Shown: piece after piece, positions 10,563 through 21,350 of the stretch
Layout: each line of letters starts with the position of its first letter
Position numbering within the stretch: the stretch's first letter is position 1
From: Echinometra lucunter
Taxonomy: Eukaryota; Echinodermata; Echinoidea; Camarodonta; Echinometridae
Length of the DNA stretch: 64,000 nucleotides
Reading direction: 5' to 3'
Assembly: GCA_029962745.1 (NCBI GenBank)
Contig: CM057158.1
Coordinates: 12,308,776-12,372,775 of the forward strand
The notes under the pieces: model-generated
Seen by the model: only the letters and a program-made list of their open reading frames with translations
Told to the model about the DNA's origin: nothing
Databases searched by the model: none
Made by a program: the position numbers and the translations under genes

Positions 10563-11907
10563 ATTTGGCATTACCTAGGTCTGGGAGGGGAAAATATAAG
10601 CTTTATCACTGACCCTCGAGTTTCATCTCCCAGTATAAAAGATTGACTTTCACTTGGTCAGTGATATAATCCTCTAAATGTAACTTTTTACCACCATTTA
10701 CATGTGTTTATCTATATAGTTGCCAGAATGATTGGCACCAACAAGGCATATGTCCCTTTAGTGCCAAAATAAAGGGAACTATTTTAATGTGACTATTATG
10801 TATATATATTTCCTTGCATTATATTTCACTGAAAGGTTACTGCTGAAAGTCTTTGCTGTCTTGTGAAGATGTGAACATCGTGAATTGCTATGAGGATGTT
10901 AGTAGAGAATGTTTTTATGTGATCATAAACATTGTGAAGGCTTGTTCATATATGCAGTAATAAACCGCTTCAAAAAGCATACTACATACTGTACACATTT
11001 TTATAGACCGGTCTGAGAAGCAATTTGTGGGCAGCGCCATACCTGCGGTGTTCCCAAGTTAGTGCGTATCATAGTGCATATGTAACTCCACGGTTGGAAT
11101 GGATTTCCCTCTTGCACGGGCTACCAAAGATCATAAAGCGCACACTTTATAATCTTTGAAGGCTACATACAGCTGCTGGACACCACAGAAATGCACTGCA
11201 CTATAATGGGGACACTGCAGTTTTGGCTGATCAGCAGATTTCCTCAATGATAAGCCAGATTGTTCTATATCTTATAACACACACGTAAATGAGTATGCTT
11301 ACTGTTTTGTTGTTTCACTCATATCCTCTTACCATTTCATTTAGTACAGGAAAAAATGTCAGTTCTCTTTTAAAATGTATTTTCACTGCACATCTGACCA
11401 AGCCTTTAATTGCATTGTTGCTTAAAAATTCTCTAAATGTGTATATTTTTAGCATTTTGAGTCTTGATTATGAAACATTTGGTAATGTAAGTTATAAAAC
11501 ACCTTCAGGCAAATTAATGTTCATGTACCAGTATAATGACAAGAATTTTCTGATGTAGGAATAAGTTTTAGGTGTAAATGTTGGAGGGGTGATCTTTACT
11601 AGATCTAGGTTCAGTATCATGATGTCAATAGGTATTCCATTCATCTAGTGGATGATGTCATACATGCCATGGTAGACGTAGTTTCACAGACGCCAGTAGA
11701 ACGGTGCCAGTGTACCCTTGTCTGGTCATCTTTCATCTTGTTTGAGAAAATATCGAATTGAGACTTAGGGTGCACCTGGAAAGATTCCAGTTTTACAATT
11801 CCGATATTGCTAGACTTTATCTTTTGAAATGGTACCCATTTAATCTGTGAAAATACTTGAATTTGTTAACCAGTTTCTGTCATATTACGGAATTCTTGAT
11901 GACTTAA
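10563..11907. other. no feature seen
   Basis: AT-rich, apparently unique sequence. A short ORF at 11289-11558 has low-complexity composition and no flanking signals. Confidence 0.4.
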
Positions 11908-12167
11908 CTCTTCTGGTGCCAGGCCGAATACCCCTCCAGTGCTAGGGATTTTGTTGGTTTTGTAAATGAAGTGTAAGCTGCACTGAAAAATGTCAGAAAA
12001 TGTTAATGTCAACCCATATTTTTTATACGATTTATCTAATGCTTAATTTGGTGTCAGTACATCAGTATGAAAAGAGCTGAATATATATCTGTTTTTTTTA
12101 TAATTAAAATAGATAAAACAGAAGAAAAGTTGGTTTGTCATATATACGTGGCATCAGCACTGCAGGG
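11908..12167. mobile_element. TTAA-flanked MITE, TIR CTCTTCTGGTGCC
   Basis: TTAA occurs immediately outside both ends (11904-11907 and 12168-12171). The left end CTCTTCTGGTGCC matches the reverse complement of the right end, CCCTGCAGTGCTG, imperfectly. TTAA target duplications are the hallmark of piggyBac and Kolobok superfamilies. The end is similar to the better-preserved element at 41415-41899. It is 260 bp and non-coding. Confidence 0.6.
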
Positions 12168-12688
12168 TTAAGGGCAAGTATACATGCCATGGGCACAATA
12201 AGACTTAAATAACTGCTTCTAATTTCGGAGTGGTTGGCCAATCACAATGGATTCTTACCCAGTGACCCGTAGAATTCATACCACAAATTACTGGTGTGAT
12301 TGTATATAGTTAGTTCATTCTCCTCTGGTATCTTACGCAATACTTTTTACACTTAGATTATCTCTTACTCTTCCTATAAGCACAAATCTGATGTGTGAAG
12401 CTTAACTGAAATTCATTACATGCTAGAAGTGAATGTATGTGCCATAAATTTGTGAAAACAGGGTATGATGATACTCATGTGCCTGCCATCATGCCATACC
12501 CCCACGGCCGGTATTCACATTAATCTTCTGGCCTACCCTCTCGGTCCTTAATGAACACCTGGAATGGATACCATGTTTGATGAGCCTTCAGAGTCATGAC
12601 AAACATTAAAAGAACATACCATGTATGTTTATGAAGACAGACTGCATCAGTGTTCATCTCCTTCAGCCAATTCTCCTCATGCCAACCA
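12168..12688. other. no feature seen
   Basis: AT-rich unique-looking sequence. Confidence 0.4.
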
Positions 12689-12837
12689 GGGCCCCATTTC
12701 ATAAAACTTGTTATCGGTAACAACTGCCACATTTCTGTGACAAATTTGCTCTCAGCCAATCAGATGCAAGGATTTCAGTAACTTATAACAGTTATCGCAA
12801 CTTGTTTTTGATAACAAGTTTTATGAAATGGGAGCCC
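12689..12837 (-). mobile_element. MITE family B copy 2 (149 bp, inverted)
   Basis: Bounded by GGGCCCCATTTCATAAAACT and TTTTATGAAATGGGAGCCC. The interior matches the reverse complement of 5903-6051, including CAGCCAATCAGATGCAAGGA. Same length as copy 1. Confidence 0.9.
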
Positions 12838-13465
12838 AGTAAAACTCAAGTGAAATGCACCTGGCTCCACACCAGTCTTTTTCTTTGGGGTCTGGATTGA
12901 CATTTTAGAGTCTGTATGCATCCAGCCCTTTGTTGATTTTTGTAAATTTTATTTTAGGGGGTCTGGACCAAAATTTGGGCTGCCCAAGTGTCCCCCCCCC
13001 CCTTGCCTGTTAGTATTGAGCTCTACTAGGCTACTACACATAGAAATTGTTGTGCGTTGATAGCACTTGAATAACATCAGAGATTTGTTTGCAAAATTTA
13101 TGCCTTTAAAAAAAAAAGAAAAGATTTTTGCTCACTTTGAATTATATCACAACAGGATTGATTATGATTATGGATCTGAACGTACTTTTGTATTCATTAT
13201 GAAATTGAGCAGCATTGTCACAAAATGACTCTTGTTCTTTGAAAAACTGGACTTGATTACACATTGAGGAAATGCAGATTACAAAGGCAACAATTTATTT
13301 CCAGAATTGATAATGTGTATGCTTAGATTGAATAGAAAACTAAACTTGTTAAGAGATGCAATTCATTTGAAATGGATGTTGAGGGAATGTTTATTCTCTG
13401 TATGATTTTGATATTCTGTGCATCATGTTTGGTTTGCGGTGGATTTTCACATCATTTCCTGGCAG
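12838..13465. other. no gene; one C-run-bearing patch
   Basis: A GGGGTCTGGA...GGGGTCTGGACC direct repeat at 12889-12969 and a C run at 12993-13004 suggest a decayed dispersed repeat. Otherwise featureless. Confidence 0.35.
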
Positions 13466-13657
13466 TTAGGAAGCTGTTAAACTCTTGTCCTTTTGCGGAG
13501 GGTTAACGCCCTCCTCTTCGCACTTGTCATACAATAATAGGTCCCTCATCTTTTTCATCACTGTTGAAGAGCGATGTTGATGAATTCCCAGGTGCTTCTT
13601 GGTGGTACCTAGACCAAAGTAGGGTGCCTCATAAGTCTTAATGTCCCCATCACCCGA
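13466..13657 (-). CDS. candidate 3'-terminal exon, minus strand
   Basis: On the minus strand, an acceptor-like GTGCGTTTAG is followed by 63 open codons of mixed composition and TAA (13466-13468). The predicted peptide begins SGDGDIKTYEAPYFGLGTTK, has a basic and charged middle, and ends KDKSLTAS. The frame is closed by TAG exactly at the acceptor, as expected for an exon edge. No family is recognised and no partner exon was found. A 63-codon run is uncommon but not rare across a window this size. Confidence 0.3.
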   Translation of the reverse strand, partial: SGDGDIKTYEAPYFGLGTTKKHLGIHQHRSSTVMKKMRDLLLYDKCEEEGVNPPQKDKSLTAS

Positions 13658-13740
13658 CTAAACGCACCTGTGACCAACATTATCTAATGAATTGGATATC
13701 TCTTCCTTGCACCTGCTCCTAACATCTAAAGAAAATAACA

Positions 13741-14230
13741 ATGCCTCTTTCTTATCTCTCTCTTTCTCTTTCTATATCTCTCTCACTTTCTGTTTCTCTT
13801 TCTCTTTTTCTATATTTCTCTGTGTTTTTTTCTTTCTACTCTCTCTCTATCTCTTTCATTTTGTGTGTTCCTCACTGTCTCTGTTTTTCTCTTTCTTTCC
13901 CTCTTTCTTGCGTCCATCTATCTCTTGTTATCTCTCTCACCCTGGTCTTGTATATCACCTTTCTTTCTTTGGTAGCTTTCTTTCATTTTATAGTCTGTAT
14001 CATTTAATAATCAACCAATCTCTCTTTCTCCTCCATATCAGTCTGTCTCTTCCAGTGTATATCCTTTATTCCCACTCTCATTACCACCTTTCACTTTCAG
14101 CTTTCTCTTATCTTTATAGACAATATCATGAAATGGTATTTCATACAGTCTATTATCACCTTCCTCTGTTTGCTTTCTCCATTTCTTGAGGTAGTATGTA
14201 TCTGTAAATCCCCCCTCTCTCTTGCTCTCT
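13741..14230. repeat. pyrimidine-rich (CT-type) low-complexity tract
   Basis: Nearly continuous T/C-rich sequence with many CTCTCT runs. It produces long Ser/Leu/Phe-rich frames that are not credible proteins. Confidence 0.85.
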
Positions 14231-14231
14231 G

Positions 14232-14302
14232 TTTTTGTTTTCTTTTGTTTTGTTTTGTTTTATTTTGTTTTGTTTTATTTTGTTTATTTTGTTTTGTTTT
14301 GC
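14232..14302. repeat. (TTTTG)n pentanucleotide array
   Basis: TTTTG units with a few TTTTA and TTTAT variants, about 13 units. Confidence 0.95.
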
Positions 14303-14420
14303 TTCCACTCTCATTTTGTATGGCAGTATCTGTCTCACTTGTTATTCTGTATTCTGGGTTGATATGTTGACTTTACCACCATCATGAGGTAGACCTACCA
14401 TTGTGTGTTTTTTATTTTTT

Positions 14421-14576
14421 ATTGCTTTATTGTTTCTTGTCTAAAGCTCTAAATGTTTCTGCGAATCAACGATTTTAAAAATTGTTTTATAGGTTTTTAT
14501 TGCTTTATTGTTTCTTGTCTAAAGCTCTACAAATATTCCTGTAAATCGATGATTTTTGCCATGTATTTATATACAG
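14421..14576. repeat. 78-bp tandem duplication
   Basis: ATTGCTTTATTGTTTCTTGT followed by CTAAAGCTCTA starts at 14421 and again at 14499, with the following GTAAATC/GCGAATC and CGATGATTTT parts also matching. The copies are about 85% alike by eye. Confidence 0.9.
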
Positions 14577-15196
14577 GCATTTTGTTGTATCGCTAATTTA
14601 ATTTAAAATCAGATGTTTTGTTAAAGTAAGAGCTTTTCTTTTTTCTGTTCTTTTCTTTCTGCATATTTTTTTCAAATGAAACATTTTGATTTAATTTTTA
14701 ATTGTATAATTGTCTAGCCTTTTTCTCTTATGCATTACACATATCCATCCCTTTCTCTCTCTCTCTATCTCTCTCTTTTTCTCTCACTGTTCTGAAAGGA
14801 AGACGGCAAGGAAAGTTGAGGGCGAGCATTACGATGCAGAGTAAAGAGATTTGATGAAATGAAATTCTCTTGGCTCGTCAACTGTCTATGGCAGGCACCT
14901 GCAAGGTTCTATGTAGACTAGTGATTGGATTTGCTTGTAGGAAACTGGGTTAGATGAATTATGAACAAGTATTAAAAATGGTTAGAGTGTTGTGTATAGT
15001 GTTTTTTGTGGACTGCTTTTTTTTTGGGGGGGAGGTGCAGAAACAGAGATTTAAAAACAAAAGATGCATGAGGAAAATTTCAACATGTTGAGGAAATCTT
15101 TATAAAGAGTAGCATGGGGATCATAGAGAGAATTCTAAAGTGAAGGGAAAGTAAAAACACTTATATTGAAGTAATGGAATTGAAATATTACAGATT

Positions 15197-15345
15197 GGGT
15201 AGAGAGAGAGAGAGAGAGAGAGAAGGGGGGAGGGAGAGGGGAGGGGGTGAGGAACAGCATAGAGAGAGAGAAAGAAAGAAAGAAGATAAGAGAAGAGAAA
15301 GTGTAAGAACAATGAAAAAGGAAAGGAAGAGAGTGGCAGAAAAGG
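15197..15345. repeat. GA-rich low-complexity tract
   Basis: A (GA)n run at 15199-15222 followed by purine-rich GGGAGA and GAAAGAAAG sequence to about 15345, and a G run at 15391-15401. Confidence 0.85.
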
Positions 15346-15401
15346 AAAAAGTGTTCTGTAAGATAAAGATAAGAGAATCGTTGGGGTGGGGTGGGGGGGG
15401 G

Positions 15402-15746
15402 GGAAACAGAGAGACACATCTGTGGCTTGGTCTGTTAATCAAGCAATGCTATTATGAAAACCAGGTGGGGCCTTCTTTATCTATCACCATGGCAACCAAT
15501 TCTCATCCCAAAGCGATGTCTCCTTGCGAAACATAGTGCAAAGACGAGAAGCTGGAAGCCATGTGAAGAAACAAAAAATGAGGACAAGGGGGGAAAGGAG
15601 ATGAAGATTAGGAGAAAGAGACAGTTTTTTAATAAAACTGAAACTAGATCTACCCTGAGGCTGTGAAAGATATTATATGTTTCAGGTCAGCTTATCTTGA
15701 ATAGAATATGCCTAGGTCTTGTGTTCATTTTCTGGGCCACATGATA
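15402..15746. other. no firm feature; 70-codon ORF at 15454
   Basis: An ORF at 15454-15666 (+) lacks splice or promoter support, and its second half is purine-rich low complexity, so it is not called. Confidence 0.3.
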
Positions 15747-16545
15747 TGAACTTATTGTTAGAAATCTTATATTCTGTTTTCAAAGAATGAAGAGTTAGGT
15801 ATTCTTTTTCTTTATACTGAAAGTAAAACCATAATCAAAGACTTGAAGTGTTCATTAGAATATGTTTTGAATAATGGAAAGTATGAAAGAAAAATTGCAG
15901 TTATTGAAAATAATTTCAAATATATTCATTGTAATGAAATTTGCATTTTTTTTTGAAAATGTAATTTTCATTTTTATTATTTTATGTCTTACATTTAATT
16001 GTATAAACATGTTACATGCATAAGACAGTCTCATTTCCTATGTGTTAATTTTTCCATGGTAGGGCATCTTATTGACTCACATACTTTGATATGAATATTA
16101 CTACATATAATAATTCACCCCTTGTTACATTGGATTAATTTGTTTCAGTATTGTTGAAACTCTCCCCCACAAGGAAATGTGAACATGTTTTTTTTACATT
16201 TTAAAAATTTTTTTATTGGCTTTAGGTTCAGTTTGAATGAGGTCAAGAAGGGAGCTGACCATACTTCTGGGTACAAGGTAAGGTGTGAACAGAAATATAT
16301 TTGTTTTTTTCTGCTCAGTGCCATAAGGGCTTTAAATCACAAGATTGAACAGATTTAAAAACCTAGCTTACAGCTGAGGTTGTCATAAACTCCGGATTCT
16401 TGTATAGTCCTCATACCTACCTGCTGTTATTCTCCAGTTTGTCTCTTGTTTAGGTCTACAGTAAGGCTGTGTTAAACATAAATGTATATGAATTTGTAGA
16501 AACAAAATTGGTTTGTTGCAGTAGTAGATATGGGAGAATATGAAT
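15747..16545 (+). repeat. ~780-bp dispersed repeat, copy 2
   Basis: Reverse-complement partner of 6945-7730, with landmarks in the same order (GAGTTAGGTATTC, CCCCTTGTTACATTGG, AACTCTCCCCCACAAGG, GGGAGCTGACCATACTTCTG, GTAGATATGG). The two copies sit about 8 kb apart in opposite orientation, so one transcript through both would form a long imperfect duplex. Confidence 0.85.
16226..16277 (+). CDS. exon-like 52-bp block conserved in both repeat copies
   Basis: TTTTTTTATTGGCTTTAG is followed by 52 bp and then AAG|GTAAGG. The frame needing two bases from the previous exon gives 17 open codons, FSLNEVKKGADHTSGYK, and ends in phase 0. The matching minus-strand block at 7211-7262 also has TAG| and AAG|GTAAG edges and reads FNWNEIKKGADHTSGHK. 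About five of 52 bases differ. Splice edges and frame are kept in both copies, but the flanks are also well conserved, so selection is not shown. Confidence 0.3.
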
Positions 16546-16727
16546 AAAAGAAGTAGAACTAAAAAGAGAGATAAGAAGAGGAGAAAAGACAGAGCATGGA
16601 TGAGGTGGAGGAAGGGAAAGGATGATCATGTAAAAGTCATTCCGTTTGAAATTTCATCCCGTCCTCTCTGGATTCCCACGCTTGGCGCATACTCTGCATC
16701 AATCCCTCTGATTTTCCAACCTACCAG

Positions 16728-16802
16728 AATGCATCATCAAGCCTCCTAATGGCTCTACCAGCTTCTGAATACCAGGAGGACATGTCAAAAGACAGTCTCT
16801 AG
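16728..16802 (+). CDS. candidate terminal exon
   Basis: A pyrimidine-rich run ends TTTTCCAACCTACCAG at 16727 and is followed in phase 0 by 24 open codons (NASSSLLMALPASEYQEDMS..) and TAG at 16800-16802. Phase and distance fit the exon-like block ending at 16277. The open run is too short to be evidence by itself. Confidence 0.2.
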   Translation, partial: NASSSLLMALPASEYQEDMSKDSL

Positions 16803-17235
16803 CTGTGTTCACACACACTGCCATTATGTATAGTCGCAACCTTTCATTTCTCAAAACCTCAAAATTTTAAATGAAGAGCCAAGAATGACGACACAGGCTG
16901 ATATGACAAACGAAACAAGACTGATCAAGGTTTTGAACTACAAGCTGAGCCAGCAGTCCTCCTCCTTATAAAAACTACAAGCTGGTGAAAGTGCATTCAG
17001 TTAATGGATTGTGTCCTCACAGCGCATGATTTCAAGTGCGTCCAGAGCTTGTACTTGTAGTTATTGCACTGAGATAACTTTTAGTTTAAAAAGTTGAATG
17101 CTTTTTAGTTTTTGACAGCACAAAAGCATTTACCTTGTCCTTAGCTACAAGATGACCTCAAAGTTTAAAACCACATGCCTAAGTTTACAATCACAAGTCT
17201 AAGTTTAAGTTCAGGCTTCTTGTATGAACCCAGCT
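16803..17235. mobile_element. weak TIR element candidate
   Basis: AGCTGTGTTCACACA at 16801-16815 resembles the reverse complement of the segment ending near 17234 (AGCTGGGTTCATACAAGAAG). The arms match only over about 15 bp with mismatches, and no second copy was seen. Confidence 0.35.
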
Positions 17236-17665
17236 TTTGATATCTTTAGCATCGGAGAGAAAAATGAGTTCTGAAATGGGCTTACCGGGATGTAAGCTTG
17301 ATGTAAGTCTAATATTTTTGCCATCAGGTGGAATAGTTACCTCTAAATCAAATATTTAAAGCAATCATGCGGAGAAGGGTGTGTTGAGATTGGACAAAAC
17401 GGAGAACAGAGGAAACTTTTAGGGCAGATTCAATTCTTGGGTTGATTGGGAGGAAAGTAGAACTACTAATAAAACTTGAATTATCCCCATGCAACAGCTT
17501 ACCACTTTAATTTTAAGGTAGCCTTCAAAACTTTGCTTTGTTTATGCATTGAAGAAGTATATTCTTTTTCTTTGTTTTTGTTTTTGTTTTGTTTTTCTTT
17601 TACTATTGGAGCATTACATTTCTATTTAAATTGACATGAGCTTTGAAGTCTATGCTATCAAAGCT
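17236..17665. other. no feature seen
   Basis: AT-rich sequence with a TTTTTGTTTTTG run near 17575-17600. Confidence 0.4.
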
Positions 17666-18182
17666 CATGTACAGTTTTGTAAGCAAATAGAAAGTTGGAT
17701 AAAACTGACTAGATTACTGTATATAGTCTCACATTGTCCACTTTGTGCAAAAAGATACAGGTGTGAGATCATATGATATTCCATTCATGTTTTGTGGTAA
17801 ATTTTAGTTTAAATATCTGAAAGGAATGCAGTATTACAGGTACTCACTGCCCTGTGCTAGAACCTCTGTACCCCACCCTAAGTAGGACCCTTGCACCCCT
17901 ACTGCTTCCTGCACAATGATCACAGGGCTGTGTTATGCTTGTCATGTAAATAGAACTGTCATCAGTTTTATGCGTGTACAGGCACTGTGATGAACATCAA
18001 CGTTGCTGGGATTTTACTTTGCTGACCCAAGATCAAAAATATTTCTTGCCTCTCCTTTGTTTAAAATTCAACTTGCAGAGAAAAGAACTTCACAGCATCT
18101 TAGTTTTGTTTTTATCTTGCTACTGACCAGTTGAAAGCAAAGAAATCTTGACGGATAGTTTGAGGGCTACCAAAACTGTACA
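17666..18182 (+). mobile_element. ~500-bp TIR family C, copy 1
   Basis: Left end ATGTACAGTTTTG.TAGC and right end GCTACCAAAACTGTACAT are inverted matches of about 17 bp. Shared interior landmarks are TAGTCTCACATTGT, GAGATCATRTGATATTCCATT, GGCACTGTG, ATCAAAAATATTTCTTGCCT and CACAGCATCTTAGTTT. Four more copies lie at 40672, 45889, 53577 and 55703, all in the same orientation. No transposase is encoded. Confidence 0.85.
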
Positions 18183-18222
18183 TAACCTGTAAGATCTCAA
18201 ATATGTGCATATTACGACTTCT

Positions 18223-18381
18223 GGGCCCCATTTCATAAAAAGTTGTTATGATAGCAACTCTTGCTGGAATGGCAACTTTCATTATAAAAGCCAACTCAGG
18301 AAGCAGAATTCTCACTGTTGCCATGGTAGTTACCATTCCAGCAGGAGTTGCTATCATAGCAACTTTTTATGAAACAGGGCC
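18223..18381. mobile_element. palindromic MITE, 159 bp
   Basis: Ends GGGCCCCATTTCATAAAAAG and TTTTTATGAAACAGGGCC. The arms GTTATGATAGCAACTCTTGC and its partner near 18330-18365 pair for about 60 bp with few mismatches. The terminal sequence is shared with family B, but the interior is unrelated, so it is a separate family using similar ends. Confidence 0.85.
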
Positions 18382-18473
18382 AGTACACATAACTATAAAT
18401 CTCATAATTCAAGTATATTGCTTTGTGATCTTAATTAAAAAAAAAAAATTTTAAGGTATTTTGTTCTGGCCTC

Positions 18474-18967
18474 TAATACCACATTTACACTGGGTTTCAA
18501 ATTTACTATAGGATTGATAAGGAGCTGCTATTCTGTCGTAAACCTGTATTCACAAGAAACAAATTATTCCGTTGTTGCAACGTATCAAATTTTATTTGCA
18601 TATTTATACTGAATCACGATCACTCCGTAGTAAACACTTGACTGGTTCATTACCCTGCCGGTGACCCCAAGTTCCTAAAAAAAAAAAAAGAGGGCCCTTT
18701 GGTATAATAAACGTACCCACGTGGTTTATCACGGAGCTGAAGCGAGTCGTATTCATAGTGGGCAGCGTCCCGTATCAGCTACAGAGCAGCTCCGTAGCTG
18801 AAGCTAAGCAATCGGCTTTTAGTTTGATACAGTGTTTATGTGAGACGGTGTTACTTCATTGTAGTTTGAAATGGGACGGAGCATCCAATTGACAACTTTC
18901 CCGTATTAGCTACAGAGCAGCTCCGTAGCTGATACGGGACTGGAGCTCATTATAAATGCGGTAATAC
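18474..18967. mobile_element. TIR element with duplicated internal palindrome
   Basis: TAATACCACATTTACA at the left matches the reverse complement of TATAAATGCGGTAATAC at the right. Inside, CCCGTATYAGCTACAGAGC with CAGCTCCGTAGCTGA occurs at 18769-18801 and again at 18900-18938. The second copy closes as a 39-bp palindrome (CCCGTA...TACGGG). The interior is also CpG-richer than the flanks. Confidence 0.6.
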
Positions 18968-19374
18968 TGTATAGCTCTGACTTGTTTTGTGCTTCATAGT
19001 CTGGGCTAAAGCAATCCATTGGAACAAAACTGTCTGTAACCAATCTTTCACTTGTTCTTGCTATTGATCTAGATCAAATACACACAATACTGAGGACAGA
19101 TTACCATATAAACCCTTACACCCAAGCCGCCTAGTATTTTATCTCCAAATAACTATTTGGAAGGATGATAGATGCAGGCCATCGGAGAAGTAGTCCTCAC
19201 TGGTATGCTTTACTCCGCTCTTTGTTTTCTTAAATCCATGTTCCCAAGAATCTCAACATGAGCCAGGCTCGTGTGTCATTGCAACGAGGAAAGCAGACGA
19301 AAGGGGAAGTGCGTAAACAGTGGGAGAAGGTTAACAGGACTAACAGATGTTAGCCAGGGAAGTCTGACTCCATT

Positions 19375-19767
19375 ACCATGTTTACACAGTGACTCGGCTC
19401 GGGGGTTCGACATGCGACCCGTGCTCAACACGGCAATTTTATGTCATGTAAATGGGATCAGTGTGACCCGTGAGCCGTGTTGAACATCGCTTTTTTGATC
19501 CGCCAGAATCGCAGGTTTCAATCTGCGAGCCGAATCAGACTCGTCTATTTTTTCGTGTGTAGACAGAAAGCCGTGTCGAACCCACTGACCTAGGTCATTG
19601 GGCGAACTCGGCAAGTCATCACAATTCTACTCCCGTTCGTGATCCGCGGGCCGTGTTGAACTCACCTTTTTGTTTCCGTGTAAACACGATCACAGTTGCC
19701 TTCTTCTCAGTGTTCGACCCTGCTTGAGGATTCAACACTTGAGCCGAGTCACTGTGTAAACACGGTA
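19375..19767. mobile_element. MITE with 26-bp TIRs
   Basis: ACCRTGTTTACACAGTGACT followed by CGGCTC at the left is mirrored by GAGCCGAGTCACTGTGTAAA then CACGGT at the right. About 393 bp. The interior is CpG-rich with repeated GCCGTGTTGAAC/GTTCGAC motifs that form further inverted matches. No coding capacity and no second copy here. Confidence 0.9.
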
Positions 19768-19924
19768 CATGTGTGTCTGTAGAAGGGTCCTTTTGAATTT
19801 GTGGCTTATGAAAGCTATATGTAGTTTAGCAAGACAAAATAAGCTTCTACGGGTGCAACATTAGGCATTTCCCATGCATGGAATATATATTTAGTACTAT
19901 CATGATAGGCAATTTAGTGACTTA

Positions 19925-20345
19925 TGCCGGGGAGGGGGGGGGGGGGGGAGCAGTCAGTATAAATTCCTGTGCATATGACCATATGTACGTAGTTTCAAAA
20001 TCACCCTAAACAAGTTTTATCCTTTGAACAAAATCACGCCCTTTTAAATGTTTTTTCCGTACCTTTCTGTGGAAATTTACCCTTAAATGAGTTTAACTTC
20101 TTCAGTTATTATCTCCTTAACAAGTTCTCTGTCTATTTACTTTTGTTGAACACCAAAAAACATACCATTTTTCTTCATTTTTTGCCTATTTGACTTCCTT
20201 ATTGCATCATGCATGTGATGCGCCTTAATCGGCAAAAACTACCCTTTCCATGCTTTTTTTCTGGGGGTCACATGTGTACAACAAGATTTTTGACCCCCCC
20301 CCCCCCCCCCCCCCCCCCCCCCGCACAGGACTTATGGTCTATGGT
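19925..20345 (+). mobile_element. G-run/C-run edged element, copy 1
   Basis: It starts at a G run (19934-19948) and ends at a C run of 29 (20294-20322). The interior shares GGAAATTTACC, TCTCCTTAACAAG, TCTCTGTCT, TTTTTGCCTATTTGAC, ATGTGATGCGCCTTAA and TCACATGTGTACA with 60076-60625. Homopolymer edges plus the common interior define a dispersed family. Confidence 0.65.
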
Positions 20346-20364
20346 ACTGTAGTGGACATTTTTG

Positions 20365-20425
20365 TTCAGAGCCAGCAGTGAGTGACATCAATTAGTTAAG
20401 CCCTTTTGGCTCTGATCAGATCCTA
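20365..20425. repeat. stem-loop family D, diverged copy
   Basis: GTTCAGAGCCAGCAG pairs with CCCTTTTGGCTCTGATCAG across a short loop containing GTTAAG. It is a weaker member of the AGAAGGGCRTTAACT stem-loop family seen at 37054, 48083 and 60128. Confidence 0.6.
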
Positions 20426-21350
20426 CTCTTGTGTTTATACAGAGCATTACAGTACATGCATGGTGGGATCATGCTGATTAGGCCTTATTATATCAACTAA
20501 CAACTACTAGTATGCTACTTGACATGACATTAAGCAATTAAAACTCCTGAATGTGAGAAATTTAGCACACTTTTAATTAGTTTAGCAGCTAATTGCACTA
20601 TTTTCTTGAATCATATCCAACATTTTGCTGCTTACGCTTGCAGTGCTATTATAATTTATGACATTCGTGTTATTGACATTATATTGTACTTTGTTAAAGT
20701 AATTCCTCGATGTGTATGTCATTGAGAATTGGTACAAGCCATAGACTGGCTAGGAGAACACCATGTTAAAAGTTTAGCTATCTAAACTGAAGTTCAAAGT
20801 ACTTTTCGGTCTATTCTTTGTGATATTTTACTTTTGACAGATGAAGCATTGTAGTGCTAAGTAATATAACTTTTTTGAGAAAATTGAATTCTGTGGAAAT
20901 TACATTGAAATTGAACAATGAGGTCTTTTGAAGGACTTTGAGTAGCAAAGCTTGCAGGCTGTTGGATTTTTCTCCCTGATTTGTTGGGAATTGGATTCTG
21001 GCATGAAGACTATCCCTTGCAGTCTATATTCAGATTATAGCATTGTATGGGATTAGTCTATCATTCAGACTATGTTAATGATATCATTTAGATGGAGACC
21101 TGTTTTCATCTTGAAGTCGAAGCTTGGCAAGGTATTTTGGTGTAAGTGTGTCATTTGAAAGCACAATAAAAGTGAAAAATCATCTGGTTTTAAACTGATA
21201 CTGGTGCTGCCTTGGTAGACTATCCCTGAAGGAAGGGGAGGCAAGTTTATTGACATGGAACCCCTCTCCTTCCCCACCCCCTTTTAATGAAATCCTTATC
21301 ACCTAAGTTGTAGACTCTCATATTTATTTAATCCTCTTTCCACCAGCATA
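20426..21350. other. no feature seen
   Basis: AT-rich sequence without recognisable repeat, RNA gene or exon-like segment. Confidence 0.45.

Noticed and set aside
10020..10612. Long poly-Tyr, poly-Ile and poly-Asn reading frames
   Set aside because: They are translations of the (ATT)n microsatellite in different frames.
13692..14189. 165-residue hydrophobic ORF resembling a membrane protein
   Set aside because: Pyrimidine-rich low-complexity sequence gives Ser/Leu/Phe in all frames.
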